Shown here: one piece after another, positions 1 to 6,643 of the stretch | Numbering within the stretch: position 1 is the first letter of the stretch | How the letters are laid out: each line of letters starts with the position of its first letter | From: Undibacterium sp. | GTDB lineage: Bacteria > Pseudomonadota > Gammaproteobacteria > Burkholderiales > Burkholderiaceae_D | Reading direction: 5' to 3' | NCBI GenBank assembly: GCA_019752975.1 | Contig: JAIELM010000353.1 | Coordinates: 1-8,488, forward strand | Length of the DNA stretch: 8,488 bases | Made by a program: the position numbers and the translations under genes | Notes under the pieces: generated by a model | Databases searched by the model: none | The model's input: only the letters and a program-made list of their open reading frames with translations | What the model was told of the DNA's origin: nothing

Positions 1-2
1 TA

Positions 3-362
3 CCTACTTGGCGGCTTGAACATCACTGGTTACTTGATATCTTCTGGGGCGGGCGCGCCATGACTGGCTATCACGCTTGGATGTTTCCCTTTATTGCCCT
101 GGTGTTTCATTTCCCCTTTTTCTTTTTACAGCAATGGTCATGGAAGCTGCAAGCGCGCGCATTAGCCTCGATCATGTGGTTTTGGATTGTTGAAGATTTT
201 CTGTGGTTTGTCCTCAATCCTGCTTTTGGATTAGGGCGATTTAATCCAGTAGACGTATTTTGGCACAAGCATTGGTGGTGGTTTGCCCCAAAAGACTATT
301 GGACATTTTTGGCTTTCGGCGCGCTGCTGTTTTGGCTGTCTTTTCGGCGGTCAGCGCGATGA
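3..362 (+). CDS. Membrane protein of unknown function, 3' end only (5' partial)
   Basis: The reading frame is open from the first bases of the window to a TGA at 360-362, giving 119 visible residues. An ATG at 60 is the first visible methionine, but it has no Shine-Dalgarno sequence, and the codons before it (…WRLEHHWLLDIFWGGRA) continue with the same Trp/His-rich character. I therefore infer that the true start lies upstream of the window. The protein is extremely aromatic. Three hydrophobic stretches are visible: one around FPFIALVFHFPFFFL, one around ASIMWFWIVEDFLWFVL, and one at the C-terminus (TFLAFGALLFWLSF) followed by a basic tail RRSAR. Between the last two lies a Trp/His-rich loop, WHKHWWWFAPKDYW. 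It is most likely an integral inner-membrane protein. I do not recognise a named family and assign no function. It ends 33 bp from the convergent TonB-receptor gene. Confidence 0.6.
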   Translation, partial: PTWRLEHHWLLDIFWGGRAMTGYHAWMFPFIALVFHFPFFFLQQWSWKLQARALASIMWFWIVEDFLWFVLNPAFGLGRFNPVDVFWHKHWWWFAPKDYWTFLAFGALLFWLSFRRSAR

Positions 363-395
363 TGAGAAGCTTTTGAGTGAGATTAGCTGGGAGAG

Positions 396-2576
396 TTAAA
401 GTTCATACTCCACAGTTAAGTGTATGCTTCGATAACCAGGTATTGATAGCTGAGAAGATGTTTTTGTTTGTAATCCAAGGTAGTCAACTACTCGATCGTT
501 AGGGCGTTTTAGGAGATTATCTATGCTTGCATTAAATTTTGTTTTTTTATCGAATTTCCAAAGCAGATAGGTACTTAAGTATGGTGGCCTTGATTCATAC
601 GAACGACTATTTACACTCACTTGCACCCAACGGCTACCGTCACGAATAAAGCTTGTACCTATGTTTAAAGGAAGATCCTTGGCTTTATATTCCATACGAA
701 AATTCACGTTCCAAGCAATGGGTGTCATTGCATTATATGGCTTAGGTAAAGTAGAAATATTCGACCAATTTTTGTAGGTATAGAGACTAAAGTCAATATT
801 TGGTGCGTTGCCGAGAAAGCGTTTGAGTGGGAACGTAGTATCAAATTCCAGCAACTTGCTTTGTGCATCGCCAGAATTGATTGTTGTGCTCAACCATGTA
901 TTTTGGTCGTAGTTAAAGAATTTTTGATGAGCGTCTTTAATACTTCGCAATGTATAACGCAAGTTGTAGTTCCAACCATCCTTCGCTTCATGCTCATATG
1001 CCGCAGATAAAGACCATGCCAACTCAGGGCGTAGTTCGGGATTAGCTAAGGCAGACGGAATAAGAATAGTATTTAGAAAAGTCTTTGTTTTTGGCTGTGC
1101 GAGTTGTTCTACACTTGGCGGATTATAGGCTCTCGAAATGCCAAATCGTAATCGATCCTCATTTTCAGTATTTAGACGCCATAGGCTTTGGACTATCGGG
1201 CTCAAAATATTGAATTCGTGGGATAAACTTTTTTGTAGATTGAGTGCGTTTTGCAGGCGAAGCGATTCCCAACGAAGCCCCAAATAGAGCGACGATCGTT
1301 TGCCTATTTGCCATTCATCCTGAGCGAAAAAAGCACTTTTATCAACGGTCGTGCTATTTTTAGTTTCAGTCTTCAATTCTGCAGAATCACGATCATTTTC
1401 TTTAAAATGACTGGATTTCCTTGCTAATGACCAGCCTGCCACAACAAAATGCTCGCTCTCAAATGGTAGCGTGAGTTTTCCAGAGTTGCTAAAACCAAAC
1501 TGACGAGACGATGATTCTAATTGACTGTTCTGTACTGGACTTGTTCCGACTATACGATTCAAAAACCCGTTTGATTCCCTCACTCCAAAATTGAGGGTGG
1601 TATTCAAATCAAGTTTGATATTCTCAAAAATATTTGTCTTTACCCTTAATTCACTGTTGGAAGCCGTGGATTTTCTTTCAAAATGACCCCATTGTTTGCT
1701 TGGTTCTATATTTTTACCAAAACTAGGGTAAACCTCATAATCGCGTGCGCTATGGCTGGTTCGACCATTAATTGATGTAGAAAAGGTCAAACTAGTTCGA
1801 TTGTTCATTTTAAACTGAAGGCGGGGAGAAAAACTTAAATAGTAATTGTCACGTCTACCCTTATCGATACTTATGTACTCCTGTTGAGGGACTCCGTTTG
1901 TATTCAGTTCAGTTGTTTTTACGATCTCTGGAGCGTTCGAGATCAGTGGCTCGTAGTTTGCAGTAAGCGTAGTTGAATAAGACAGATCTCCGGATTTATC
2001 TGCGCTATACCAAGATACATCAGTACCCAGCCAATTGTGGTGATAAAAATCAGCTTTATATGTGTTTTGTTTTGAATCGGGATTTCTTTTTAATATAATG
2101 TTAATTATCCCGCCTATGGATTGACTGCTAAATTCCGCACTTCCCAATCGTGAGATTTCAACTCTATCGATCATAATCAATGGCAAATCCTTTATTGATA
2201 CGCCTCGCGGTGATTCACCGTCAACTAATAATCTCGTATAGGCACCTGAGAGTCCGGGTAGGGTAATGGAATCATCGGATACTAATACACCGGGAACGTG
2301 TTTCATTGCGTCAATAATATTGCTATCACCATAGCGATTTAATTGCTCATTAGTGACAATCGTCTTACCTGCGGCAAGGTGTTTTACGTTTTCCGCTTCA
2401 CTTCTTGCCTTTACATCGACTTGTTGAATTCGAGTGTTTACATCCTTTTCCTGTGACTTCGAATTGCTCGTTGTCTCAATAGCTTTGGTTTCCTGAGCGT
2501 AAACTGGTGCATTTATCGTTAGCCCAAAACATTGGGAGAGGAAAAAGAGGAGGTTAATTTTTTGTTTGTTGTGCAA
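396..2576 (-). CDS. TonB-dependent outer-membrane receptor
   Basis: This is a 726-residue TonB-dependent receptor, a plugged 22-strand outer-membrane barrel that imports siderophores or other scarce ligands using TonB/ExbBD energy. Residues 1-27 look like a signal peptide (basic start, then a hydrophobic stretch, cleavage after VYA). A candidate TonB box (QQVDVKA) is at 51-57. The plug at about 70-165 has the expected landmarks: NIIDAMKHVPGVLV, RLLVDGES, IDRVEISR and GGIINIILKR. The remainder is barrel-like, with alternating aromatic and polar strands and receptor-type loops. There is no N-terminal signalling (secretin/TonB short N-terminal) extension and no FecI/FecR pair in view, so it is probably a plain transporter. 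The last residue is Leu (…VEYEL) rather than the usual Phe. No ATG is available: the start is TTG (complement of 2574-2576) without a clear Shine-Dalgarno sequence, chosen because it gives an intact signal peptide and an in-frame TAA lies seven codons upstream. The substrate cannot be told from sequence. Confidence 0.9.
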   Translation of the reverse strand: MHNKQKINLLFFLSQCFGLTINAPVYAQETKAIETTSNSKSQEKDVNTRIQQVDVKARSEAENVKHLAAGKTIVTNEQLNRYGDSNIIDAMKHVPGVLVSDDSITLPGLSGAYTRLLVDGESPRGVSIKDLPLIMIDRVEISRLGSAEFSSQSIGGIINIILKRNPDSKQNTYKADFYHHNWLGTDVSWYSADKSGDLSYSTTLTANYEPLISNAPEIVKTTELNTNGVPQQEYISIDKGRRDNYYLSFSPRLQFKMNNRTSLTFSTSINGRTSHSARDYEVYPSFGKNIEPSKQWGHFERKSTASNSELRVKTNIFENIKLDLNTTLNFGVRESNGFLNRIVGTSPVQNSQLESSSRQFGFSNSGKLTLPFESEHFVVAGWSLARKSSHFKENDRDSAELKTETKNSTTVDKSAFFAQDEWQIGKRSSLYLGLRWESLRLQNALNLQKSLSHEFNILSPIVQSLWRLNTENEDRLRFGISRAYNPPSVEQLAQPKTKTFLNTILIPSALANPELRPELAWSLSAAYEHEAKDGWNYNLRYTLRSIKDAHQKFFNYDQNTWLSTTINSGDAQSKLLEFDTTFPLKRFLGNAPNIDFSLYTYKNWSNISTLPKPYNAMTPIAWNVNFRMEYKAKDLPLNIGTSFIRDGSRWVQVSVNSRSYESRPPYLSTYLLWKFDKKTKFNASIDNLLKRPNDRVVDYLGLQTKTSSQLSIPGYRSIHLTVEYEL

Positions 2577-2600
2577 AATTAGATGGGCTGATATTTAATA

Positions 2601-2629
2601 AGTAAAATAAAATTTTAGTTAATTTTACT
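2601..2629. promoter_or_regulatory. Inverted repeat upstream of the TonB-receptor gene (candidate operator)
   Basis: Perfect 8-bp arms AGTAAAAT (2601-2608) and ATTTTACT (2622-2629) flank a 13-bp A+T-rich centre, ending 24 bp before the TTG start on the minus strand. Two shorter dyads lie further upstream: GTAAT/ATTAC (2647-2660) and TAAGT/ACTTA (2680-2694). The 162-bp gap between recQ and this gene holds no reading frame of note and no convincing terminator. The symmetry does not match the Fur or Zur consensus as I know them. An operator for a metal or nutrient repressor is plausible for a TonB receptor, but such dyads also arise by chance in A+T-rich DNA. Confidence 0.3.
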
Positions 2630-2738
2630 ATATTCCTCGGCCGCTAGTAATCATAATTACGCGATCGATGTTGAGCCGCTAAGTTGATTACTTACATCGT
2701 ATAAGAAAAATCTTTTTGATAAAAACGAGGCAAGTGAT

Positions 2739-4568
2739 TCACAAAAACTCAGCAATCAATTTCACCAATTCTTCACCATAACTCTCGAGTTTCTTAGCGC
2801 CTACTCCGGTCACGCCGCGTAGATCGTTGAGTGAACGTGGTTTGGCTTTGGCGATTTCACGTAAGGTGGAATCGTGGAAGATGATGAAGGCGGCGGTGTT
2901 GTGGGCTTTGGCGGTTTCAACGCGCCACCAGCGTAGGCGTTCGAAGATGGTTTGTTCGTCGTTGCTGAGATTGGTTTCGGCAAAATCTTTGGCAGACTGG
3001 CGTTTGTGTTTGACCGCTTTTTCGGCTTTTTTGTACTGGCGTAATTGAATTTTTGCTTCGCCTTTTAAGACCGCGCGGGAATCCTCTGTGAGTTTAAGTG
3101 AGTTGAAATTTTCGTAGTCAACACGCACCAAACCTAAGGCGATCATTTGTCTTAAGATGGTGCGCCATTCCGCTTCGCTCTTGTCGCTGCCGATACCGTA
3201 AGTGGAAATTTGATGGTGCCGCCACTGGCTAATACGTTCGGTCTCTAAGCCTCGCAGGATGTCGATGATGTGCCCTGTGGCGAAGCGTTGATCGACGCGG
3301 TAAATGGTGGAGAGGACTTTTTGTGCGGCGACGCTGCCATCAAAGGAGTGAGGGGGATTGAGGCAGGTATCGCAATTGCCACAGGCGCCTGAGCGTTGAC
3401 CGAAATAGTCGAGGATGTGGACCCGGCGACAGTTGAGGGTTTCGCAGAGACCTAGCATGGCATCGAGTTTGCCGCTTTGTATGCGCTTGTAATTTTCATT
3501 GGCTTCGGACTCGTCTATCATGCGTCGCTGCTGTACCACGTCTTGTAGGCCATATGCCATCCAAGCATTGGCGGTCGCTCCATCGCGTCCAGCGCGTCCG
3601 GTTTCTTGGTAATAACCTTCGATACTTTTGGGTAAATCTAAGTGCGCCACGAAGCGTACATCGGGCTTGTCTATGCCCATGCCAAAGGCAATGGTGGCGG
3701 TCATGACGATGCCGTCTTCACGCAAAAAACGACTCTGGTGGCGCGCTCGGTCTGTTTGCTCCATACCTGCGTGATAAGGCAGGGCAGTGACGCCATGTTC
3801 ATTTAAAAACTCGGCGGTTTCTTCTACTTTTTTACGCGATAAGCAGTACACAATGCCGGCATCACCACTGTGTTGTGCATGGATGAAGTCGAGTAGTTGT
3901 TTGCGCCCATTATCTTTCTCCACAATTTGATAGCGGATATTGGGGCGATCAAAAGAAGAGACAAATTGCAGTGCGTTTTCTAACTGCAAACGAAGAATAA
4001 TTTCGTCTCGGGTTTGCTGATCTGCGGTAGCGGTTAAGGCTATCCTCGGTACTTCGGGAAAACGCTCGTGCAGGATAGATAGTTTGATGTATTCAGGGCG
4101 GAAATCATGTCCCCATTGCGAGACGCAATGGGCCTCGTCGATGGCAAATAGCGCTAATGGCGTGCTAGATAATAATTCCAAACAACGTTGTGTCATCAAG
4201 CGCTCTGGCGCGATATACACCAGATCGAGTTCACCATTGCGCATCATGCGTTCTATTCGCATAGCTTCATCAAAGCTCTGGGTGGAATTTAAAAAAGCAG
4301 CACGTACACCAACTTCGCTTAAGGCATCAACTTGGTCCTGCATTAGCGCGATGAGCGGAGAAATCACTACCCCCACACCCGGTCGTATCAAGGCAGGAAT
4401 TTGATAGCACAGGGACTTACCACCACCGGTTGGCATGAGGACGAGTGCGTCGCCACCATTGACGACATGGTCAACGATTTGTCCTTGTTGTGAGCGAAAA
4501 GCCGGATAGCCAAAAACGGTCTGTAATAGATGCAGCGCTTGGCTCTCGGTGGTGGGATGGTCTATCAC
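2739..4568 (-). CDS. recQ: ATP-dependent DNA helicase RecQ
   Basis: RecQ is a 3'-5' superfamily 2 DNA helicase of the RecF recombination-repair pathway that unwinds damaged or joined DNA. All parts of a full-length bacterial RecQ are visible in 609 residues: Q-motif region with Gln27/28, Walker A MPTGGGKS (45-52), DEAH box with Asp144-His147 and the adjoining aromatic-rich loop [13 protein letters not shown], motif III ALTATA (177-182), motif IV around IVYCLSRKK (239-247), and motifs [18 protein letters not shown] to [10 protein letters not shown] (292-330). Four zinc-binding cysteines follow (C380, C396, C399, C402), then the RQC winged helix (about 410-510) and an HRDC domain (about 535-605, ending in the [17 protein letters not shown] helix-hairpin motif). 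The start is GTG, with GGAG 10 nt upstream. That ribosome site lies inside the end of uppP, whose stop codon is 7 nt before the GTG, so the two genes are probably co-transcribed and translationally coupled. Confidence 0.97.
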   Translation of the reverse strand: MIDHPTTESQALHLLQTVFGYPAFRSQQGQIVDHVVNGGDALVLMPTGGGKSLCYQIPALIRPGVGVVISPLIALMQDQVDALSEVGVRAAFLNSTQSFDEAMRIERMMRNGELDLVYIAPERLMTQRCLELLSSTPLALFAIDEAHCVSQWGHDFRPEYIKLSILHERFPEVPRIALTATADQQTRDEIILRLQLENALQFVSSFDRPNIRYQIVEKDNGRKQLLDFIHAQHSGDAGIVYCLSRKKVEETAEFLNEHGVTALPYHAGMEQTDRARHQSRFLREDGIVMTATIAFGMGIDKPDVRFVAHLDLPKSIEGYYQETGRAGRDGATANAWMAYGLQDVVQQRRMIDESEANENYKRIQSGKLDAMLGLCETLNCRRVHILDYFGQRSGACGNCDTCLNPPHSFDGSVAAQKVLSTIYRVDQRFATGHIIDILRGLETERISQWRHHQISTYGIGSDKSEAEWRTILRQMIALGLVRVDYENFNSLKLTEDSRAVLKGEAKIQLRQYKKAEKAVKHKRQSAKDFAETNLSNDEQTIFERLRWWRVETAKAHNTAAFIIFHDSTLREIAKAKPRSLNDLRGVTGVGAKKLESYGEELVKLIAEFL

Positions 4569-4575
4569 TATGCGC

Positions 4576-5409
4576 TTACTCCGTCCAAGGAATAAGTCCG
4601 AAATAAGAGGTGAGCAAGATCATTATCCCAAATGCGATGCGATACCACGCAAAAACATTGAAGTTGTGGCTGCTGATGTAACGCAATAACCAGCGTACAC
4701 AAAAGAAGGCCGAGATAAACGAAATTAGTGTGCCCAAGCTAAACATAGGAACGTCAGAAACCGACAAAATGTGACGTGCTCCCCATAATGAATAGACGCA
4801 GGCACCGAGTAAAGTAGGGATGGCTAAGAAGAAGGAAAATTCGGTTGCGGCTTTACGAGATAGGCCAAATAACATACCGCCGATAATCGTGGCACCTGAG
4901 CGTGAAGTGCCCGGGATGATGCCTACAGTTTGCGCTAGTCCAATCTTGACTGCGTCGAGCAAGCTCATGTCGTCGACTGAGGCGACGCGTGCGGGTAAAA
5001 CATTTTTGGATTGACGTGCTTCCACCCATAAGATGATAAAACCGCCCAAGATAAAGGCCGTCGCTACCGGAATCGGTGCAAATAATAGCGCCTTAATTTT
5101 TTTGATAAACAGCACTCCAATGATTGCAGCAGGAAGAAATGCCACAACGACGTTAAGGGCGAATTTTCGCGCTTTGGGATCGGAACTTAAGCCAAGGATG
5201 ACCTCAGTAATTTTTTGACGGTATTCCCAACATACTGCAAAGATGGCACCAGCCTGTATCGCAATTTCAAAAACTTTGATTTTTTCACCGGTAAAATTTA
5301 ACAGGCTACTGGTAAGGATAAGATGCCCGGTGGAGGAGATGGGGAGGAATTCCGTCAAGCCTTCAACGATGCCAATGATGATGATTTTGAATGCGAGTAG
5401 TAGATCCAT
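4576..5409 (-). CDS. uppP: Undecaprenyl-diphosphatase UppP (BacA)
   Basis: This integral inner-membrane enzyme dephosphorylates undecaprenyl pyrophosphate to the monophosphate, recycling the lipid carrier for peptidoglycan and other surface polymers. Higher dosage is known to give bacitracin resistance in this family. The 277-residue length is typical. Both signature motifs are intact: [17 protein letters not shown] at 16-32 (catalytic-site residues Glu16, Glu20, Ser26, His29) and [17 protein letters not shown] at 163-179 (Ser169, Arg170). Multiple hydrophobic segments cover the rest of the chain, as expected for the polytopic fold. The ATG at 5407-5409 gives the standard N-terminus ([21 protein letters not shown]) although no strong Shine-Dalgarno sequence precedes it. 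It is first in a tight pair with recQ, and lies 52 bp downstream of the cysteine-cluster gene on the same strand. Confidence 0.97.
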   Translation of the reverse strand: MDLLLAFKIIIIGIVEGLTEFLPISSTGHLILTSSLLNFTGEKIKVFEIAIQAGAIFAVCWEYRQKITEVILGLSSDPKARKFALNVVVAFLPAAIIGVLFIKKIKALLFAPIPVATAFILGGFIILWVEARQSKNVLPARVASVDDMSLLDAVKIGLAQTVGIIPGTSRSGATIIGGMLFGLSRKAATEFSFFLAIPTLLGACVYSLWGARHILSVSDVPMFSLGTLISFISAFFCVRWLLRYISSHNFNVFAWYRIAFGIMILLTSYFGLIPWTE

Positions 5410-5461
5410 GTGGATAGCAGAAAAGTGGTTAAAAATGCTTAAGCGGTAGGGGCGAAGCTTA

Positions 5462-5731
5462 TCATGGTGAGGCGATCAACGGCGCGGTCGCTCGCTCCAA
5501 ATTTGCTAGCCACTGTAGGGCAAACACCCGATCGCTACTGCACATTTCTTCTGAAGCCTGTAAGCCAGAACAACATGCGGGGCGCTCAGGTTGGCCAAAA
5601 ATGGCACAACGCAGATCACTCGTCAGTTGGACGCAGGGGGTGCCTGCGGGTTTGCCATTGGGCATGCCCGGTATCGGGCTGCTAATCGATGGAGCGATGC
5701 AGCAGGCGGCGCATTGTGGGCGACAGTTCAT
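5462..5731 (-). CDS. YkgJ-type CxxCxxCC cysteine-cluster protein
   Basis: This small 89-residue protein begins [19 protein letters not shown] and carries nine cysteines (3, 7, 10, 11, 33, 42, 53, 54 and 64). This matches the zinc/iron-chelating-type cysteine-cluster family (UPF0153/YkgJ), whose hallmark is an N-terminal CxxCxxCC with further spaced cysteines. The [11 protein letters not shown] segment and the …[16 protein letters not shown] segment are also characteristic as I recall the family. Metal binding is likely; the biological role is unknown. The frame is open back to an ATG at 5798-5800, which would add 23 residues. I prefer the inner ATG (5729-5731) because family members start right at the first Cys motif and because a candidate extended -10 lies inside the extension. 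Neither start has a good Shine-Dalgarno sequence. It lies upstream of uppP on the same strand and is divergent from the TetR gene. Confidence 0.8.
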   Translation of the reverse strand: MNCRPQCAACCIAPSISSPIPGMPNGKPAGTPCVQLTSDLRCAIFGQPERPACCSGLQASEEMCSSDRVFALQWLANLERATAPLIASP

Positions 5732-5740
5732 GATGGTGAA

Positions 5741-5764
5741 TTGAGTTCTGATTTGAGTTCTGAT
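5741..5764. repeat. 12-bp exact tandem duplication upstream of the cysteine-cluster gene
   Basis: The 12-mer TTGAGTTCTGAT occurs twice head to tail (5741-5752 and 5753-5764). On the minus strand it lies 10-33 bp before the preferred ATG of the cysteine-cluster gene, so it is in the predicted 5' leader. Because 12 is a multiple of three, it keeps the upstream frame open and would read as an IRTQ repeat if the longer N-terminus were used. It is probably a simple replication-slippage duplication. Confidence 0.75.
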
Positions 5765-5776
5765 CTTATTCCCGCT

Positions 5777-5785
5777 ATTGTACCA
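5777..5785 (-). promoter_or_regulatory. Candidate extended -10 promoter for the cysteine-cluster gene
   Basis: On the minus strand this reads TGGTACAAT, an extended -10 (TGn plus TACAAT, one mismatch from TATAAT). No good -35 is found 16-18 bp upstream, which extended -10 promoters can tolerate. Predicted transcription would begin near 5770 and give a leader of about 40 nt to the ATG at 5731. uppP and recQ might be read from the same promoter, since they follow on the same strand. Confidence 0.35.
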
Positions 5786-5792
5786 GTACGAG

Positions 5793-5821
5793 TTGACCAT
5801 TTTGACTGAAGCTAGTATATT
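5793..5821 (+). promoter_or_regulatory. Sigma-70-type promoter of the TetR gene
   Basis: A -35 hexamer TTGACC (5793-5798) and a -10 hexamer TATATT (5816-5821) are separated by exactly 17 bp. The predicted start of transcription is near 5828, inside the adjacent palindrome, which leaves a leader of about 35 nt. Each hexamer differs from consensus at one position (TTGACA, TATAAT). Confidence 0.6.
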
Positions 5822-5839
5822 ACTGACTCGCGAGTAAGT
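5822..5839. promoter_or_regulatory. Palindromic operator, probable TetR autoregulatory site
   Basis: The 18-mer ACTGACTCGCGAGTAAGT is symmetric at 16 of 18 positions about its centre, with a perfect 10-bp core ACTCGCGAGT (5826-5835). It begins directly after the -10 hexamer of the tetR promoter and spans the predicted transcription start. A dimeric TetR-family repressor bound there would block its own promoter. ACTGACTCG-like half-sites are common for this regulator family. I see no second copy elsewhere in the window. Confidence 0.6.
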
Positions 5840-5862
5840 TAATTTGAGAGTGTTTAATTGCT

Positions 5863-6492
5863 ATGATTGCATGCCCCTTTAAGCCGCGTTGGGAAAGACG
5901 TAAAGATGCCAGACCGCAAGAACTATTGGATGCGGCGCTGGATCACTTCGTCGCGCGCGGTTTTGCCGCTACAAGATTGGACGATGTGGCGCGCTCTGCC
6001 GGGGTTTCTAAGGGGACGCTGTATCTGTATTTTTGCAGTAAAGAAGAATTATTTAAGGCAGTGGTACGTGAGTCCATTGTGCCTTTGATAGGCGAAGCAG
6101 AAGTGCAAATGGCACAGTTCGAAGGTAGCACAGAAGACTTGTTTCGTTTGCTGATAACGACTTGGTGGAATAGTGTAGGAGAATCTAAACTCTCAGGTTT
6201 TCCCAAATTAATGATGGCGGAAGCGGGTAATTTTCCGGAATTGGGGCAGTTTTATCAGGAAGAAGTGGTAGATCGAGGCGAAAATTTGGTCCGTAGTTTG
6301 TTAAAACGTGGCGTTGCTCGTGGTGAGATTGCAGAGATGGACATGGACATCGCGCCTAAAATTTTGATCGCGCCTATTATTATGATGATGATGTGGAAAC
6401 ATTCTAGCGGCATTTGTAAGGTCGAGCCTGAGAAATTGTCAGGTTACTTGGATTTTTATATTGAGTTATCGCTCAAAGGATTCTTGAGGTAG
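5863..6492 (+). CDS. TetR/AcrR-family transcriptional regulator
   Basis: This is a 209-residue one-component repressor-type regulator. The N-terminal DNA-binding domain is clear: helix 1 in RPQELLDAALDHFVARGFAATRLDDVA, then the helix-turn-helix VARSAGVSKGTLYLYF (about 42-57) followed by SKEELFKAVV. The C-terminal part (about 75-209) is a helical ligand-binding and dimerisation domain including a Met-rich stretch, APIIMMMMWKH. The ligand cannot be predicted. The ATG at 5863 is the first start after an in-frame TGA; the only purine-rich match, GAGAG, is 12 nt upstream, so translation may be modest. The gene is divergent from the cysteine-cluster gene and precedes the methyltransferase-rhodanese-tolC genes. 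It probably represses itself through the palindrome at 5822-5839 and may control tolC-linked export. That downstream target is inferred only from position. Confidence 0.93.
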   Translation: MIACPFKPRWERRKDARPQELLDAALDHFVARGFAATRLDDVARSAGVSKGTLYLYFCSKEELFKAVVRESIVPLIGEAEVQMAQFEGSTEDLFRLLITTWWNSVGESKLSGFPKLMMAEAGNFPELGQFYQEEVVDRGENLVRSLLKRGVARGEIAEMDMDIAPKILIAPIIMMMMWKHSSGICKVEPEKLSGYLDFYIELSLKGFLR

Positions 6493-6603
6493 GGTGTTTT
6501 TATCAGTTGCTACTTCGAATTTTTTCGATTGCGAACGCTTGCACGTGTCGTCTTACCAACTGCGGCCAGCGCTATTTTGCGTAGGTTCTAAGAGTATGTC
6601 CTA

Positions 6604-6612
6604 TGGTAGAAT
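6604..6612 (+). promoter_or_regulatory. Candidate extended -10 promoter before the methyltransferase gene
   Basis: TGGTAGAAT contains TGn followed by TAGAAT, one mismatch from TATAAT. No good -35 lies at standard spacing: a TTGCGT at 6577-6582 is 24 bp away, too far. Transcription would start near 6619, about 25 nt before the ATG at 6644. The 151-bp gap after tetR shows no convincing terminator, so read-through from tetR is also possible. Confidence 0.35.
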
Positions 6613-6643
6613 GTAAGTACTTTTTTAGCAATCGAGAAATGTC

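Noticed and set aside
2695..2738. Possible intrinsic terminator after recQ
   Set aside because: The A- and T-runs can pair only as very short A-T stems without a stable loop, so no terminator is supported.
2827..3048. Plus-strand open frame of 73 codons
   Set aside because: It lies wholly antisense to the HRDC-encoding end of recQ, has no family features and is a shadow of a strongly conserved gene.
4084..4404. Plus-strand open frame of 106 codons
   Set aside because: It is antisense to the RecQ helicase core (DEAH region) and its product has no recognisable domain.
4820..5449. Three plus-strand open frames opposite uppP
   Set aside because: All are antisense to uppP, whose two signature motifs and full length are intact; the products are low-complexity shadows.
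5732..5800. 23-residue N-terminal extension of the cysteine-cluster protein
   Set aside because: The family starts at the first Cys motif, the extension contains the 12-bp tandem repeat, and a candidate -10 element lies within it.
5464..5809. Plus-strand open frames opposite the cysteine-cluster gene
   Set aside because: The minus-strand product has the CxxCxxCC family signature; the plus-strand products have none, and one runs over the divergent promoter.
5943..6206. Minus-strand open frame opposite tetR
   Set aside because: It is antisense to the conserved helix-turn-helix region and has no supporting features.
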